From Paraburkholderia rhizosphaerae (GTDB lineage Bacteria; Pseudomonadota; Gammaproteobacteria; Burkholderiales; Burkholderiaceae), in NCBI RefSeq assembly GCF_004366595.1, contig NZ_SORE01000005.1, positions 124,001 to 188,000 of the forward strand: a DNA stretch of 64,000 nucleotides, given 5' to 3'. Every line of letters begins with the position of its first letter. Position 1 is the first letter of the stretch. Position numbers and translations under genes: made by a program. Below the pieces are notes generated by a model that was not told where the DNA came from, ran no database searches, and saw nothing but the letters and a program-made list of their open reading frames with translations. Shown one piece after another: positions 1 through 9,383 of the stretch.

Positions 1-181
1 CGCGCATGCCGGCATGCCGGTCGTCGCCGGAGAAAAATGGATCGCAACAAAGTGGCTGCATCCGCGCCGTTTCATCGCGCGCGGCAGCGCCGCTGCTCAG
101 ATGTAGCATTGACCTGCCGACGCACTACGTGACATTTCGCGGCACCATGCGCAACACGCGCACGGTGCCGCATTCGTTCGC

Positions 182-1012
182 TTACTGATCGAGCCAGACG
201 CCGACGAAGTTGTGGTCATGCCCGCCCGCCACGGTGCCATGCTGCACCACCGCGATATGACGCGTGCCGTCCGCGGTGATGTAGAGGAACGGGATCAGCC
301 AGTCGCCGGCGTTGCCAGCCTCCTGGGTTTCCAGCAGCGATGCCGGAGGCGGTATCACAACCGGGTTAGGGCTATTGCGCACGTCGGTGATCGACAAGAT
401 CGCATTGCCGTCGACCGTCAACTTCGAATGCTGCGTTTGCGGTGTCGGCAAGCCGTCGCGCAGGCAGTTTTCGTAGTACGTCGGGAACGAAGTGCCCAGC
501 AGCAGCGCGACGTTTTTGATCGGCAACCCTGCGATTGCAACCACTTTCGACTTGAGCGGCGTGTTGCCGGCCGCCGGATTCGGCGCGCCAGTCGCATCGG
601 GTTCACACGCCTGAATGATGCCGGGGAACAGCACCGGCTGCTGCGGAGGAATCACGCCGAGCGTGACACCGAGCGTCGGCGTGCCGCCTACCGTCATGTT
701 CCCGTCGTTCGCCGCATCCGGCGTCAGCGTCGCATAGTCCGCCGAGTTGATCGACAGCTTGCCCGTGGTCGAACCCGCCGCGAAGCTCACTTCAGCCGGA
801 ACCCCATCGAGACCGGAATCGGTGTCGCGCACGGCTGTGAACACTTGCGACTGATTCACCGCCGGCGGCGCGCTTGCCGGTTCAGGTGCGCTTGCGCTGT
901 TCGGCGCGGAAGCGGTTGACGTGGGCGGCGAGTCGTTTCCACCACATGCCGCGAGAGAAAGCATCACTGCGAGAGCCGGCGCCACCATCGCTGCTGTTTT
1001 TATTGACCGCAT
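182..1012 (-). CDS. Putative lipoprotein of unknown function
   Basis: The 276-residue product starts with a lipoprotein signal peptide (charged MRSIKT, hydrophobic stretch, then LSLAAC lipobox with Cys about residue 19), followed by a Ser/Ala/Pro-rich linker. An upstream in-frame ATG at 1135 would add 41 residues before the signal peptide. The start at 1012 is preferred because AAAAGGAC lies just upstream and the signal peptide then sits at the N-terminus. The body (repeated short Gly/Thr/Asn-rich strands, two Cys) matches no family I recognise. It is divergent from the phosphoesterase gene at 1318, so the two may share a control region. Likely anchored on the periplasmic side of a membrane. 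Confidence 0.75.
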   Translation of the reverse strand: MRSIKTAAMVAPALAVMLSLAACGGNDSPPTSTASAPNSASAPEPASAPPAVNQSQVFTAVRDTDSGLDGVPAEVSFAAGSTTGKLSINSADYATLTPDAANDGNMTVGGTPTLGVTLGVIPPQQPVLFPGIIQACEPDATGAPNPAAGNTPLKSKVVAIAGLPIKNVALLLGTSFPTYYENCLRDGLPTPQTQHSKLTVDGNAILSITDVRNSPNPVVIPPPASLLETQEAGNAGDWLIPFLYITADGTRHIAVVQHGTVAGGHDHNFVGVWLDQ

Positions 1013-1317
1013 CTTTGTCCTTTTCTGATACCGATTGATATGAAATGACAACGATTTCCTATCAATTTTTCTTTGGGGGGAAGGGAATCGAAACCGGCCG
1101 AAGTGTAGGGACGATTTGTGACAGCAAAGCTTCAATTACAAGTCGCTATAAAGACACTGCGATAGTGCCGACAATCAGTTAAGTATCGTCATAAAAAAGT
1201 AATCGAGATGTATAGATAATGCGCCCCGCTATCGGCTTGCATGCCGAACCGAAGTCATCTCGCAGCGCAGATGGTGCAAGACCACGATCCCCCGATTCCC
1301 TACGGAGCAGAAAAACA
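1013..1317. promoter_or_regulatory. Divergent intergenic region between two envelope protein genes
   Basis: About 305 bases separate two divergent starts. The region is clearly more AT-rich than its surroundings, as expected for back-to-back promoters. I saw no convincing operator. One CTGTCAC half-site on the minus strand resembles half a Pho box but has no proper partner. The ribosome binding sites are AAAAGGAC for the minus gene and GGAG before 1318 for the plus gene. Confidence 0.4.
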
Positions 1318-3309
1318 ATGAGTCCCCGCTTTAAGGCCGCGCCGCCGAAGTTACGCGCAACTGCGGTATCCGCATCGACGCTGTTCGTGATGGCCGTTGC
1401 TCCCGCGTTGCTCGCGGCGTGTGGTGGCGGCTCCGATGGCGGCACGAACGTGTCGCACGCCGTCGCGACGCAGAAGGTGCAAGGCAAGATGGCTGCGCAG
1501 TACCCGAACGTCACGGTCTGCAGCGACGACAACAACAACGGTGCTTGCGACAGCAACGAAGCGACTACCACTACCGATGGGCACGGCAATTTCACGCTGA
1601 CCACGACCGCGACGAACCTGCCGGTTGCAGCGGTGATTCCTGCGAACACCGCGTTTATCGATCCGGCGACGGGTGCGGCAAAGACCACCGCGAAGGCAAT
1701 GGTTCTGCGCGCACCGGCCGCGGCGAATCAGATGTTGAGCCCGCTTTCGACCGAAGTGGTGCGCGAGATGGCCGAGAGCAATATCGACGAGAAGACGGCG
1801 GTCGCGAACATCGCGGGGCGTCTGGGTGTCGCCGCTGCTGACGTGCTGGCCGATCCGTCGACGATCACCGACGCCACGAAGAAACAGGCGCTCGCGACCG
1901 AGACGACCATTCTGACGAACCGCTTCGAACTCGCGTCGACGATGGTCGCGCGCGGCGACGTTTCGCCGACGACCGGCAAGCCGGTCACGATCGCGGAAGC
2001 CGAGCAGACCGCATTTAACCTCGAAGGCGTGCCGCGCTTCGACAACCTGTTCGTGATCATTCTCGAGAACCATACAAACAGCGCAATCGACGGCTCGCCG
2101 TTCGCGCCGAAGATTACCGCGCTGCTCGACCAGGGCAACCGCGCGACCAACTACTACTCGACTGGCCAGCCTTCGCAGCCGAACTACATGGCGCTCGGCG
2201 CCGCGGACGATTTCGGCGTAACCGACGACTCGTCATGGTGGTGCATGCCGACCGGCGACACGCGCGACGCGCCGACCGATGGCATTCCGGCCGGCCAGAG
2301 CCCGTGCAACAAGAGCACGGTGCACAACATCAAGAATGCCCGCAACATGTTCACGACGTTGCGAAACGCCAGCTTGACGTGGCGGGTCTACAACGAGTCG
2401 ATGACGCCGGGCCAGGATGCGCGCGTCAACAGCTCGTCGGACTCCACGCAGATCGCGGCCGACAACAACGATCCGACCATCATGCTGCCGCGGCCGGGTA
2501 GCCTTTACGCGCTCAAGCACAACAATGCGGTGACCTTCGACGACGTTCGCAACGACGGCGAATTCCAGAAGGAAATCCGCACGATGGGCGGCGGGCAGTG
2601 GGACACGGCGGCGGCCGCGACGGCGCCGGCCGGCTGTAACTTCGACCAGCTCGGCACTGACCTGCAGACCGGCGACGTCGGCAACCTGAACTACCTGATA
2701 CCCGATCAATGTGACGACATGCACTCGGTGACGCCGAAGGACGTCACGGGTACGAAGACGGCAACCGACTGTTCGGGCGGCAACGCGAGCATCACGCGTG
2801 GCGACAACTACACGGCCGCGCTTGTGCAGAAAATCCAGTCGTCGCCGCTTTGGGCGAACCGCAACAAGAAGGTCGGCATTGTCATCATGTTCGACGAGGG
2901 CAACGGCAACTTCCAGGGCACCGCATCGTGCTGCGGCTGGAACGCAGCGGGTACTGCGGTCAACGCGCAGGTCGGCGAGCCTGCCACGCTCACGCAGCCG
3001 GTCGCTGGCTACAGCGCGGGCAACCAGGGCAACGGGCCGGTCATTTTCGGCGTGCTGACGAACCAGCAGAACGCGCCGACGGGGCTGAAGGATGCCGATC
3101 AGTACAGCCACTTCTCGTTCGTGCGCACGATGCAGGACATGTTCGGCCTGTCCGACCCGGCTGTGCCGACGAGCTATATGAACCGCTCGAAGTACACGCA
3201 GTCGTTTATTGCCGCGAACCTCGTGTCGCTGCCTGAGTTCCAGGGCAGCATCGACCCGCACTACGACTCGGTGCGCCCAATGTCGTCGGTGTTCACGCTG
3301 AAGAAGTAA
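1318..3309 (+). CDS. Secreted phosphoesterase family (PF04185) lipoprotein
   Basis: The product has 663 residues. A signal sequence ends in LLAAC (lipobox) and is followed by a Gly-rich linker. Residues about 60-110 contain an Asp/Asn-rich segment (SDDNNNGACDSNE) that looks like a calcium-binding or carboxypeptidase-regulatory-like beta domain. From about residue 240 the alkaline-phosphatase-fold phosphoesterase domain begins (RFDNLFVIILENHTN, then a SQPNY stretch, and later VIMFDEGNGN), as in acid phosphatases and phospholipases C of this family. The start at 1318 is chosen over an in-frame ATG at 1219 because GGAG precedes it and it puts the signal peptide first. The next gene, a di-haem peroxidase, follows after 97 bases. 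The substrate is unknown. Confidence 0.85.
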   Translation: MSPRFKAAPPKLRATAVSASTLFVMAVAPALLAACGGGSDGGTNVSHAVATQKVQGKMAAQYPNVTVCSDDNNNGACDSNEATTTTDGHGNFTLTTTATNLPVAAVIPANTAFIDPATGAAKTTAKAMVLRAPAAANQMLSPLSTEVVREMAESNIDEKTAVANIAGRLGVAAADVLADPSTITDATKKQALATETTILTNRFELASTMVARGDVSPTTGKPVTIAEAEQTAFNLEGVPRFDNLFVIILENHTNSAIDGSPFAPKITALLDQGNRATNYYSTGQPSQPNYMALGAADDFGVTDDSSWWCMPTGDTRDAPTDGIPAGQSPCNKSTVHNIKNARNMFTTLRNASLTWRVYNESMTPGQDARVNSSSDSTQIAADNNDPTIMLPRPGSLYALKHNNAVTFDDVRNDGEFQKEIRTMGGGQWDTAAAATAPAGCNFDQLGTDLQTGDVGNLNYLIPDQCDDMHSVTPKDVTGTKTATDCSGGNASITRGDNYTAALVQKIQSSPLWANRNKKVGIVIMFDEGNGNFQGTASCCGWNAAGTAVNAQVGEPATLTQPVAGYSAGNQGNGPVIFGVLTNQQNAPTGLKDADQYSHFSFVRTMQDMFGLSDPAVPTSYMNRSKYTQSFIAANLVSLPEFQGSIDPHYDSVRPMSSVFTLKK

Positions 3310-3406
3310 CGGTAGAGATAACGAAGCCGTTCGCGTGGATGCGACTTGCCGCGCGATGTTTGGCGCGCGACCCGGCTAGGTCGCGCGCGTACTGACTGGA
3401 ACAGCT

Positions 3407-4663
3407 ATGCGTATAGCCTTGCTTGCAGGCGTCGTCGCCGCGACACTGATTGCCGTGGCATGCGGCGGCGGTGATAAAAACAACAGCCAGCAGCAATCGG
3501 CGTCCGCGCCGGGTGCCGCGTCCGCACCGTCCGACGCGCCGCAACTGGGCATCGCCGCTCAGGTCGGCGCGAAAATGTTCTTCGATAGAACCTTGTCCGG
3601 GTCCGGCAAGATTTCGTGCGCGACCTGTCACAGCCCGGATTTCGCTTATGGCCCGCCGAACGGTCTCGCGGTTCAGCTTGGCGGCGTCGACGACAACACG
3701 CCCGGTGTGCGCGCCGTGCCGTCACTGCGCTACAAGGAGTTCACACCGCCGTATTCCGATTTGCTCGACAACCCGGACGGCGTGACGCCGCCAGGTCCCG
3801 GTGGCGGTTTCACCTGGGATGGCCGTGCGGACTCGCTCGCGAACCAGGCGAAGATCCCGCTGCTGTCCACGTACGAAATGGCAAACAGCAGCCCGGAAGC
3901 GGTGGTCAACGCGTTGAAGGCCGGTCCTTATGCGGCGCTCTTCAAGCAGGCGTTCGGCAACGATGCATTCAGCGATCCCGCGAAGGCCTTCAATATGGCG
4001 ATTTCCGCATTGCAGAGCTTTCAGCAGGAAGACCCGAGCTTCCATCCGTACACGAGCAAGTTCGATCTGTTACGGCATAACCAAGGGAATTATCTGACCC
4101 CGCAGGAAATGCACGGCCTGCAGCTGTTCAACGACGAAAACAAGGGCAATTGCATCGCGTGCCACCTGAGCGGCAATGCGCAAGGCGGCAGTGTCGCGCC
4201 GTTCACCGACTATTCGTTCGAAGCCGTGGCGCCGCCGCGAAACATGGAAATTCCCGCGAACGCCGATCCGACGCACTTCGATATGGGCCTGTGTCAGGCC
4301 GCCGATACTGGTCACACGCCTGCGAATGCAGCGAAGTTTTGCGGCATGTTCAAAACGCCGACGCTGCGCAACGTCGCGACGCGCCAGTCGTTCTTCCACA
4401 ACGGCGTGTTCCATACGCTGCGTGACGTTGTCGAGTTCTACAACAAGCGCGACACGAACCCCGAGCTTTATTACGCGAAGGCCGCTGACGGCAGTGTCAA
4501 TGTTTATGACGATCTGCCGGCGCAGTATCAGCCGAACATCGATATGACCGTGCCGGTCGTGCATACGCGCGGCGCTGCGCCGGCGATGACGGAACAGGAA
4601 GTGGACGACCTTGTTGCGTTCCTCGGCACGCTAACCGACGGCTTCCAGCCGCCGGCGAGGTGA
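3407..4663 (+). CDS. Di-haem cytochrome c peroxidase / MauG-family lipoprotein
   Basis: This is a 418-residue periplasmic protein with a lipoprotein-type leader (Cys about 19 after a hydrophobic run) and a Ser/Ala/Pro linker. There are two c-type haem motifs, CATCH (Cys71, Cys74, His75) and CIACH (Cys249, Cys252, His253), spaced as in bacterial cytochrome c peroxidases and MauG relatives. The family reduces peroxide or performs high-valent-iron oxidations with electrons from small cytochromes. The gene follows the phosphoesterase on the same strand, a pairing that could mean co-expression, but no joint function is evident. The C-terminus reads LVAFLGTLTDGF, typical of the family. Confidence 0.9.
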   Translation: MRIALLAGVVAATLIAVACGGGDKNNSQQQSASAPGAASAPSDAPQLGIAAQVGAKMFFDRTLSGSGKISCATCHSPDFAYGPPNGLAVQLGGVDDNTPGVRAVPSLRYKEFTPPYSDLLDNPDGVTPPGPGGGFTWDGRADSLANQAKIPLLSTYEMANSSPEAVVNALKAGPYAALFKQAFGNDAFSDPAKAFNMAISALQSFQQEDPSFHPYTSKFDLLRHNQGNYLTPQEMHGLQLFNDENKGNCIACHLSGNAQGGSVAPFTDYSFEAVAPPRNMEIPANADPTHFDMGLCQAADTGHTPANAAKFCGMFKTPTLRNVATRQSFFHNGVFHTLRDVVEFYNKRDTNPELYYAKAADGSVNVYDDLPAQYQPNIDMTVPVVHTRGAAPAMTEQEVDDLVAFLGTLTDGFQPPAR

Positions 4664-4757
4664 CGCAGATAAGTGACGCAGATAAGCGACTCACAAAACA
4701 GATATTCGATTGAGCGCGCCTTCGGGTGCGCACCCTGGTTGGAGTAGCAGGCTGAAC

Positions 4758-5378
4758 ATGAAGAAACTGAACTGGTTGAAAGCGTGGTGGTTGCCCGTAT
4801 GTCTGCTTGCCGCATGCAGCAGCACGCACAACGATGAGCCGAATCGCGAGAACCTCACCGCGGCGCTGTCGAGTTTTCTCGACGCGCATGGCGACATGTG
4901 CATCGGCAAAATGAAATGGCCGATCGATATCACGAAGGACGAGGCGCAACAGCGCACCGCGAATTCGCTGCAGTTGCCGGTGCTGGAGAAAGTCGGCCTT
5001 GTGCACAAGCAGCAGATCTCCGATTCGACGATGCGCTATACGCTCAGCGACGAGGGCAAGAAGTACTACCTGGACAAGCAGCTACCGAGCATGGCCGCGA
5101 ATGGTACGGTCACGATGCACCAGGGCGATGTCTGCTACGGCAAACTGCATATCGACAAGGTGATCGGCTGGGATCTGCCCCATAACGTCAATGGCACCGA
5201 GCGCACGGTAATTACCTACACGTACACGATCGAGGCCGCGCCGTGGACCCGCGACCCGGATGTGCAGCGCGTGTTTCCGGTGGTCGCGATGGTCGTGCGA
5301 AGCGGCGGGGCGCTGCAGCTAAAGCAGGTCGTCGTGCTGACAAAAGACGGCTGGCAAGGCGAGATCGGTTTTAGCTGA
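4758..5378 (+). CDS. Small lipoprotein, unknown function
   Basis: The product has 206 residues with a classical lipoprotein signal (MKKLNWLKAWWLPVCLLAAC). The start at 4758 is preferred to the in-frame ATG at 4710 because it begins exactly at the signal peptide. The mature part alternates short charged and beta-strand segments, with CIGKMKWP and CYGKLHID as two related Cys-Gly-Lys motifs that might form a disulfide. I do not recognise the family. It lies 94 bases after the peroxidase gene on the same strand. Probably an outer-membrane-anchored protein. Confidence 0.75.
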   Translation: MKKLNWLKAWWLPVCLLAACSSTHNDEPNRENLTAALSSFLDAHGDMCIGKMKWPIDITKDEAQQRTANSLQLPVLEKVGLVHKQQISDSTMRYTLSDEGKKYYLDKQLPSMAANGTVTMHQGDVCYGKLHIDKVIGWDLPHNVNGTERTVITYTYTIEAAPWTRDPDVQRVFPVVAMVVRSGGALQLKQVVVLTKDGWQGEIGFS

Positions 5379-5564
5379 GCGTGCGCGTTCGTGTGTGCTA
5401 CCCGCGATCAGCTGCGTTTAACTCAAAGAACTTGCGCGACGCGTACGACGTCTGCGCGCTTTCGAGCAAAAATGGGACTTGCTGTGCTCGCGTCATTCGC
5501 GACGAAGACCCGCAGGTTGGCGGTTGTGCTCGTGCAATGAGTGCGACTCGCACCCAGCAGCAGC

Positions 5565-6167
5565 TTATGTGCTGCGACCTGCAGACAACGCCTGCGCGAC
5601 GCGCTCGCGCAGTGTCGGCAATACCTCGGCTTCGAACCACGGATTGCGCTTGAACCACGCGATGTTGCGCGGTGACGGATGAGGCAACGGAATCAGTTGC
5701 GGGCTGAAGTCTCGCCAGCGTAAGAGGGTGTCGGTCAACGACTTGCCGTACGCTGCGCCAAGTCCAAAGCGCTGTGCGTATTGACCGATTAGCACCGTCA
5801 GCTGGACCGAGCGCAGCTGTGTTAGCAAATCTCGATGCCAACGTGCGGCGCATTCGGGGCGTGGCGGCAAATCACCACTTGGGCCGCGACCCGGAAAACA
5901 GAAACCCATCGGCACCAGCGCAAATTTCGCGTCATCGTAAAAGGCGTCGTCGTCGACGCCGAGCCAGCTGCGCAAGCGAGCACCGCTCGCATCGCTCCAT
6001 GGAACGCCTGACGCATGCACTCTCGCGCCCGGCGCCTGGCCAATAATCAGAATGCGCGAGTGTTCGGACGCTGCGAGAACGGGACGTGGCGCGTGCGGCA
6101 GCGAGGGTGCGCAAAGGGTACACGCGCGGATATCGCGCAGCAACGCCTCTAAAGGGATTGGCTTCAT
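5565..6167 (-). CDS. Uracil-DNA glycosylase family protein
   Basis: The 200-residue product carries the uracil-DNA glycosylase superfamily signatures IGQAPG followed by GVPWSDASG and an LRSWLG segment, and near the C-terminus PHPSPRN. The N-terminus has a CTLC pair, but the four-Cys iron-sulfur set of UdgA/B enzymes is not complete. It therefore fits the short family that lacks the cluster. The start at 6167 (MKPIPLEALL) is preferred over the longer reading from 6296, whose extra 43 residues look like translated intergenic DNA. Predicted to excise uracil or related lesions from DNA in the cytoplasm. It stands alone between unrelated genes. Confidence 0.8.
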   Translation of the reverse strand: MKPIPLEALLRDIRACTLCAPSLPHAPRPVLAASEHSRILIIGQAPGARVHASGVPWSDASGARLRSWLGVDDDAFYDDAKFALVPMGFCFPGRGPSGDLPPRPECAARWHRDLLTQLRSVQLTVLIGQYAQRFGLGAAYGKSLTDTLLRWRDFSPQLIPLPHPSPRNIAWFKRNPWFEAEVLPTLRERVAQALSAGRST

Positions 6168-6469
6168 GACTGTCTTGCCGGATGATGGCGTGGCCGCGTC
6201 GCCGCGACTGAACACGTGATCCGCGATGATACGCCCGGGCGGTTGTGGCCGCAGCGCCGGTGTCCTCGCCGCCCGGCAGGTCCACGCGCCCAGCACGTAG
6301 AACAGCGTGGCAATGCCGTTTCTCAGTCTCGAGCATCGGTGCGACGCGAGTAGTGGGTATTAAACCCGCGCAACGGGGCCAGATTCGACCTCAAGTTTTT
6401 CGCTAGTTGTCCGATAAAACGCGAAACGACAAATCTCCGGTAACCCGCCCCTCCTGAATGGAATGACTG
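6168..6469. other. Intergenic region, nothing recognised
   Basis: About 300 bases lie between the divergent glycosylase-family gene and the lipoprotein gene at 6470. No RNA gene, repeat or clear promoter was recognised. The last third is relatively AT-rich, so the promoter of the plus-strand lipoprotein gene is probably there. Confidence 0.3.
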
Positions 6470-7198
6470 ATGCGACTCCTGTCGAAACTCTTGAACATCG
6501 GTGCAATCGCGGCGCTCACTGCACTCACGGGCTGCGGCACGCCGCCGGTCGCTGAGGTCGATGCCGCGAAGATTCGCACGATCCACACCGTCACAGTGAT
6601 CTACCCGGGTAAAACGGTCTATGGTGGCGCGCGGGCCCAGGTGCCCGCTGCTGCCGGCGGCCTGCTCGGTATCGCGCTCAATAGCCTCACAAGCGCCAAC
6701 ACGGCAAAGGAGAATGCCCGCTCGCTTGATGATCTTGTCACCGCAAAACTGGGCGATACCAAACTGAACCGCCGCTTTACCGATGGCATTGAAGCAGCGC
6801 TGCGCGCGCACGGCTATGTCGTCAAGGAAGCCGACGCATCCGCGCCTACGCTACCGACGTTTTCGATGGATGACCATTTCGACTGGCATGCAAGCGGACC
6901 GGCCTATCGCGATAGCGACGCCGTCCTTCTGATTCGCGTGACGCCGATGTACAGCTCAAACGGACCGATGAGCGCCTATACCCGTTTCGTTAGGGGCGAA
7001 ATCGTGATGTTCACAGCCGATACGCACGAAGCGGTGTTCCGGCAACGCGTCTACTGGATGAAAACCATCGACCCGTACACCTATCACTTCATGCAGGACA
7101 TCGAAGCCGATCTCCCGCGTGCGATCAGCGGCCTCGACGAGAGCATGATGGCCCAGGTCGACCTGTTCGATAAATCGTTGTCCAGCGACGCGCATTGA
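6470..7198 (+). CDS. Putative lipoprotein, unknown function
   Basis: The product has 242 residues with a lipoprotein signal (hydrophobic IGAIAALTAL then TGC). The mature part has a glycine/alanine segment (AAAGGLLGIAL) and later strands, but no motif I can assign. A short GGA-type Shine-Dalgarno sits about 10 bases upstream. It is followed after 65 bases by the ClpP-like/LprI fusion gene on the same strand. Predicted to be membrane-anchored in the periplasm. Confidence 0.7.
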   Translation: MRLLSKLLNIGAIAALTALTGCGTPPVAEVDAAKIRTIHTVTVIYPGKTVYGGARAQVPAAAGGLLGIALNSLTSANTAKENARSLDDLVTAKLGDTKLNRRFTDGIEAALRAHGYVVKEADASAPTLPTFSMDDHFDWHASGPAYRDSDAVLLIRVTPMYSSNGPMSAYTRFVRGEIVMFTADTHEAVFRQRVYWMKTIDPYTYHFMQDIEADLPRAISGLDESMMAQVDLFDKSLSSDAH

Positions 7199-7263
7199 AG
7201 CAGGGCGACTATATTCAGGTGACCAGCGAAGGGCGCTGATGCTTCGGATATTGAGGAAAGTCG

Positions 7264-8187
7264 ATGCGCAGCATGGGGTCTCCACGCACTACGCGCACGC
7301 CGGCGCAAAGCCTGGCCAGACGGTTGCTTTTCTGGCTTTGCGCCGCTGTGCTGATGCTTCCCGGGGCTGTACTGGCGATGGACTTCAGGATATACGATCA
7401 GCCGCAACTCAAGCTGAAGATGGTGATTGCGGAAGGAAGGATTCAGGATGGCGATGCGGAGAAGTTTGCTGCGTTCGCCCGACAAGCTGGCCGCGACGCT
7501 GAAGGGCTCGTCGTTCTTGTTTTGAATAGCCCCGGAGGCAACGTCGAAGCCGCTTTCCGGCTCGTCGACGCAATGGATAAGGTGCGCGTCCATACCGTGG
7601 TTCCGGATAACGCCCAATGCGCGTCCGCTTGCGCGTCGATCCTGTTTGCTTCAGGAGAGCGGCGCGGAGTTGTGGGTACCGGGCGACTTGGTTTTCACAG
7701 CTGCTATCGCCGCGATGGGCGAACCTTCGAGGAAGATTCGCTTTGCAACGAAATCATCGCAGCGAATGCGATGCAAAGGGGCGTGAGCCAGGCGGGGATC
7801 AATCGTTTCGTCACGCAATATGGCGCGACAGACATGGCGTGGGTCGGGCGGGACGTCGCGTGCAGGTCCCTGCCGGGGCTGTGTAGGCCGGGGCTGCTGG
7901 AAATTCACCGCGGGACGACGCTTGCCTTAATGCGTAGTTTCGATTGCAGCAAGCTGATATCGCTCCAGGCGCAACTTGTTTGCGGGGATGAAGAGCTAAC
8001 CCGCGTCGATAGCGCATTGACGGAAATCTACGGCCAGAAGTTAAAGGCCACCACTAACAAGGCGCGGCTACGGGCGGATCAACGGACATGGCTTCGCCAG
8101 TCTCGCAACCTGTGTGACGACAAAGCGTGTCTGCTGCGAAGCTACCGCCTGCGCATCGACGAACTTAAGCGGATGCGTGCGTCATGA
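7264..8187 (+). CDS. Secreted ClpP/crotonase-fold protein fused to an LprI (DUF1311) domain
   Basis: The 307-residue product has an N-terminal signal peptide (about residues 1-38, ending GAVLA). Residues about 45-215 resemble the periplasmic ClpP-like family COG3904: LNSPGGNVEAA for the oxyanion loop, a Ser in CASACAS (residues 119-125) at the nucleophile position, and His145 in LGFHSC. Residues about 225-305 form a lysozyme-inhibitor LprI-type domain with its four Cys (CSKL, LVCGD, NLCDDKACL) and the QRTWLRQ signature. The combination suggests an envelope protein that may cleave or bind peptides or peptidoglycan-active enzymes. Several Cys imply disulfides. Function is inferred from the folds only. 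Confidence 0.75.
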   Translation: MRSMGSPRTTRTPAQSLARRLLFWLCAAVLMLPGAVLAMDFRIYDQPQLKLKMVIAEGRIQDGDAEKFAAFARQAGRDAEGLVVLVLNSPGGNVEAAFRLVDAMDKVRVHTVVPDNAQCASACASILFASGERRGVVGTGRLGFHSCYRRDGRTFEEDSLCNEIIAANAMQRGVSQAGINRFVTQYGATDMAWVGRDVACRSLPGLCRPGLLEIHRGTTLALMRSFDCSKLISLQAQLVCGDEELTRVDSALTEIYGQKLKATTNKARLRADQRTWLRQSRNLCDDKACLLRSYRLRIDELKRMRAS

Positions 8188-8216
8188 CGCTTTGCCCGGC
8201 CGCGTGACGACGCGCG

Positions 8217-9233
8217 CTACCCCAGGCCGCGCATCACATCGTCGAATCGCAATCCGCCTGCCGGCATTTCACGTCGAGGGAAGCACACCAGCACGAAAGC
8301 GCGTGTTCGCGGCGGATCGCCGGGAATGCGCGCAAAGTGAAACTCGATTTCATGGCACCCTGGGCCGTCGTTTTCCCGGATCACATTCATCAGGTCAATG
8401 CGAATGCGCTTGCTGCTGACATACAGATGCGCCGCTGGCGCCGTCAGAACCTCGCATATTCCTTTCAGTTGAAGGTCGTATGTTCTGGTCGGCATTCTGA
8501 GCTCGCTCAGGTTACGCGCATTTTCTTCGAGCTGTGCCTGTAGATGCGCCAGTTCCGCGGCATCGTCGAGCGCCTCGCCGCCTACGACCGAACGCATGCC
8601 CACACCTTGCCGCTCCAGCAGGGTCGTGCGCGCCTGCACCAGCTCGCGAGCCTCATCGAGCAGTTTGTCGCGATCGGTCGCCAGCTTGGCCATTCCCTCC
8701 AACACCAGCTGATCGAACAACCGATGGCCGATCTCCTCACGCAGCTCACGCTCGCCGCGGCTGCACATCCGCACCTGATGATCGCCAAACAACAATGAAG
8801 TCTGCGGCACGTCGTAGCGCACCTGATCGCCCTCGGCTTCAACACCGAGGAAATGACGCTCTTTCATCGCCATGCCGAGCGCCGCATAGGCTTCGGCTGA
8901 ATCCGGATGTTGATCGAAGAACGAACGCAGTTCTTCGGAACGGCCAAAGGCCTGCACGAGATCGTCTGGCGTAGCGAAGAATGCGCGCAGGGCTAAATCG
9001 GACGACCATGCCTGCTGGTCCGCCTGGTGCGCGACCGGCAATGAAGCCAGTAACGTGTCGATGTGCTGCAGCGACGCAACCACGCCAGGTTTGAGACGCT
9101 CCTTGTAGTGCGACGCCCGCTGCAAACGCGGATACATAGCCAGTACGCGGTTGACCCCATCGTCGATTTGCGCCGCGATTTGTGGGGCAATCTGTACCCG
9201 ATCGCGACCGAGGAGCCAGTTGAGCAGTCCCAT
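8217..9233 (-). CDS. Unknown coiled-coil protein
   Basis: The product has 338 residues with no signal peptide and no recognised catalytic motif. The centre (about residues 160-250) is rich in heptad-like Leu/Ala/Glu/Arg patterns (ELREEIGHRLFDQLVLEG, then a second long helix), indicating a coiled coil. The C-terminal quarter contains mixed beta strands ending in GLRFDDVMRGLG. The start at 9233 (MGLLNWLLG) has GAAGGA about 8 bases upstream. An ATG at 9272 lacks this. The gene is convergent with the fusion gene at 8187, with 29 bases between them. The cellular role is unknown. Confidence 0.65.
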   Translation of the reverse strand: MGLLNWLLGRDRVQIAPQIAAQIDDGVNRVLAMYPRLQRASHYKERLKPGVVASLQHIDTLLASLPVAHQADQQAWSSDLALRAFFATPDDLVQAFGRSEELRSFFDQHPDSAEAYAALGMAMKERHFLGVEAEGDQVRYDVPQTSLLFGDHQVRMCSRGERELREEIGHRLFDQLVLEGMAKLATDRDKLLDEARELVQARTTLLERQGVGMRSVVGGEALDDAAELAHLQAQLEENARNLSELRMPTRTYDLQLKGICEVLTAPAAHLYVSSKRIRIDLMNVIRENDGPGCHEIEFHFARIPGDPPRTRAFVLVCFPRREMPAGGLRFDDVMRGLG

Positions 9234-9383
9234 CTGTCGATCCTTCACGAGGTTGCTGGCGATAGCTTTCACTGTCCGGGCGGACGCCAGTCATTCGATA
9301 TGGTGGATCGCCTCGCGTGCATGGCCAATTGGACCAAGGTCCTATCCCGATGCTGGTCGCGTAACCGACACCAGCGCGCCGCG

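Noticed and set aside
1-181. Short plus-strand frame at the left edge
   Set aside because: The 60-codon frame has no Shine-Dalgarno, no signal peptide and no protein-like composition. A 12-base palindrome CCGGCATGCCGG (9-20) is there but is common in GC-rich DNA.
1100-1200. Pho box before the phosphoesterase gene
   Set aside because: Only one half-site (CTGTCAC on the minus strand) is recognisable and the partner does not fit the 11-base period.
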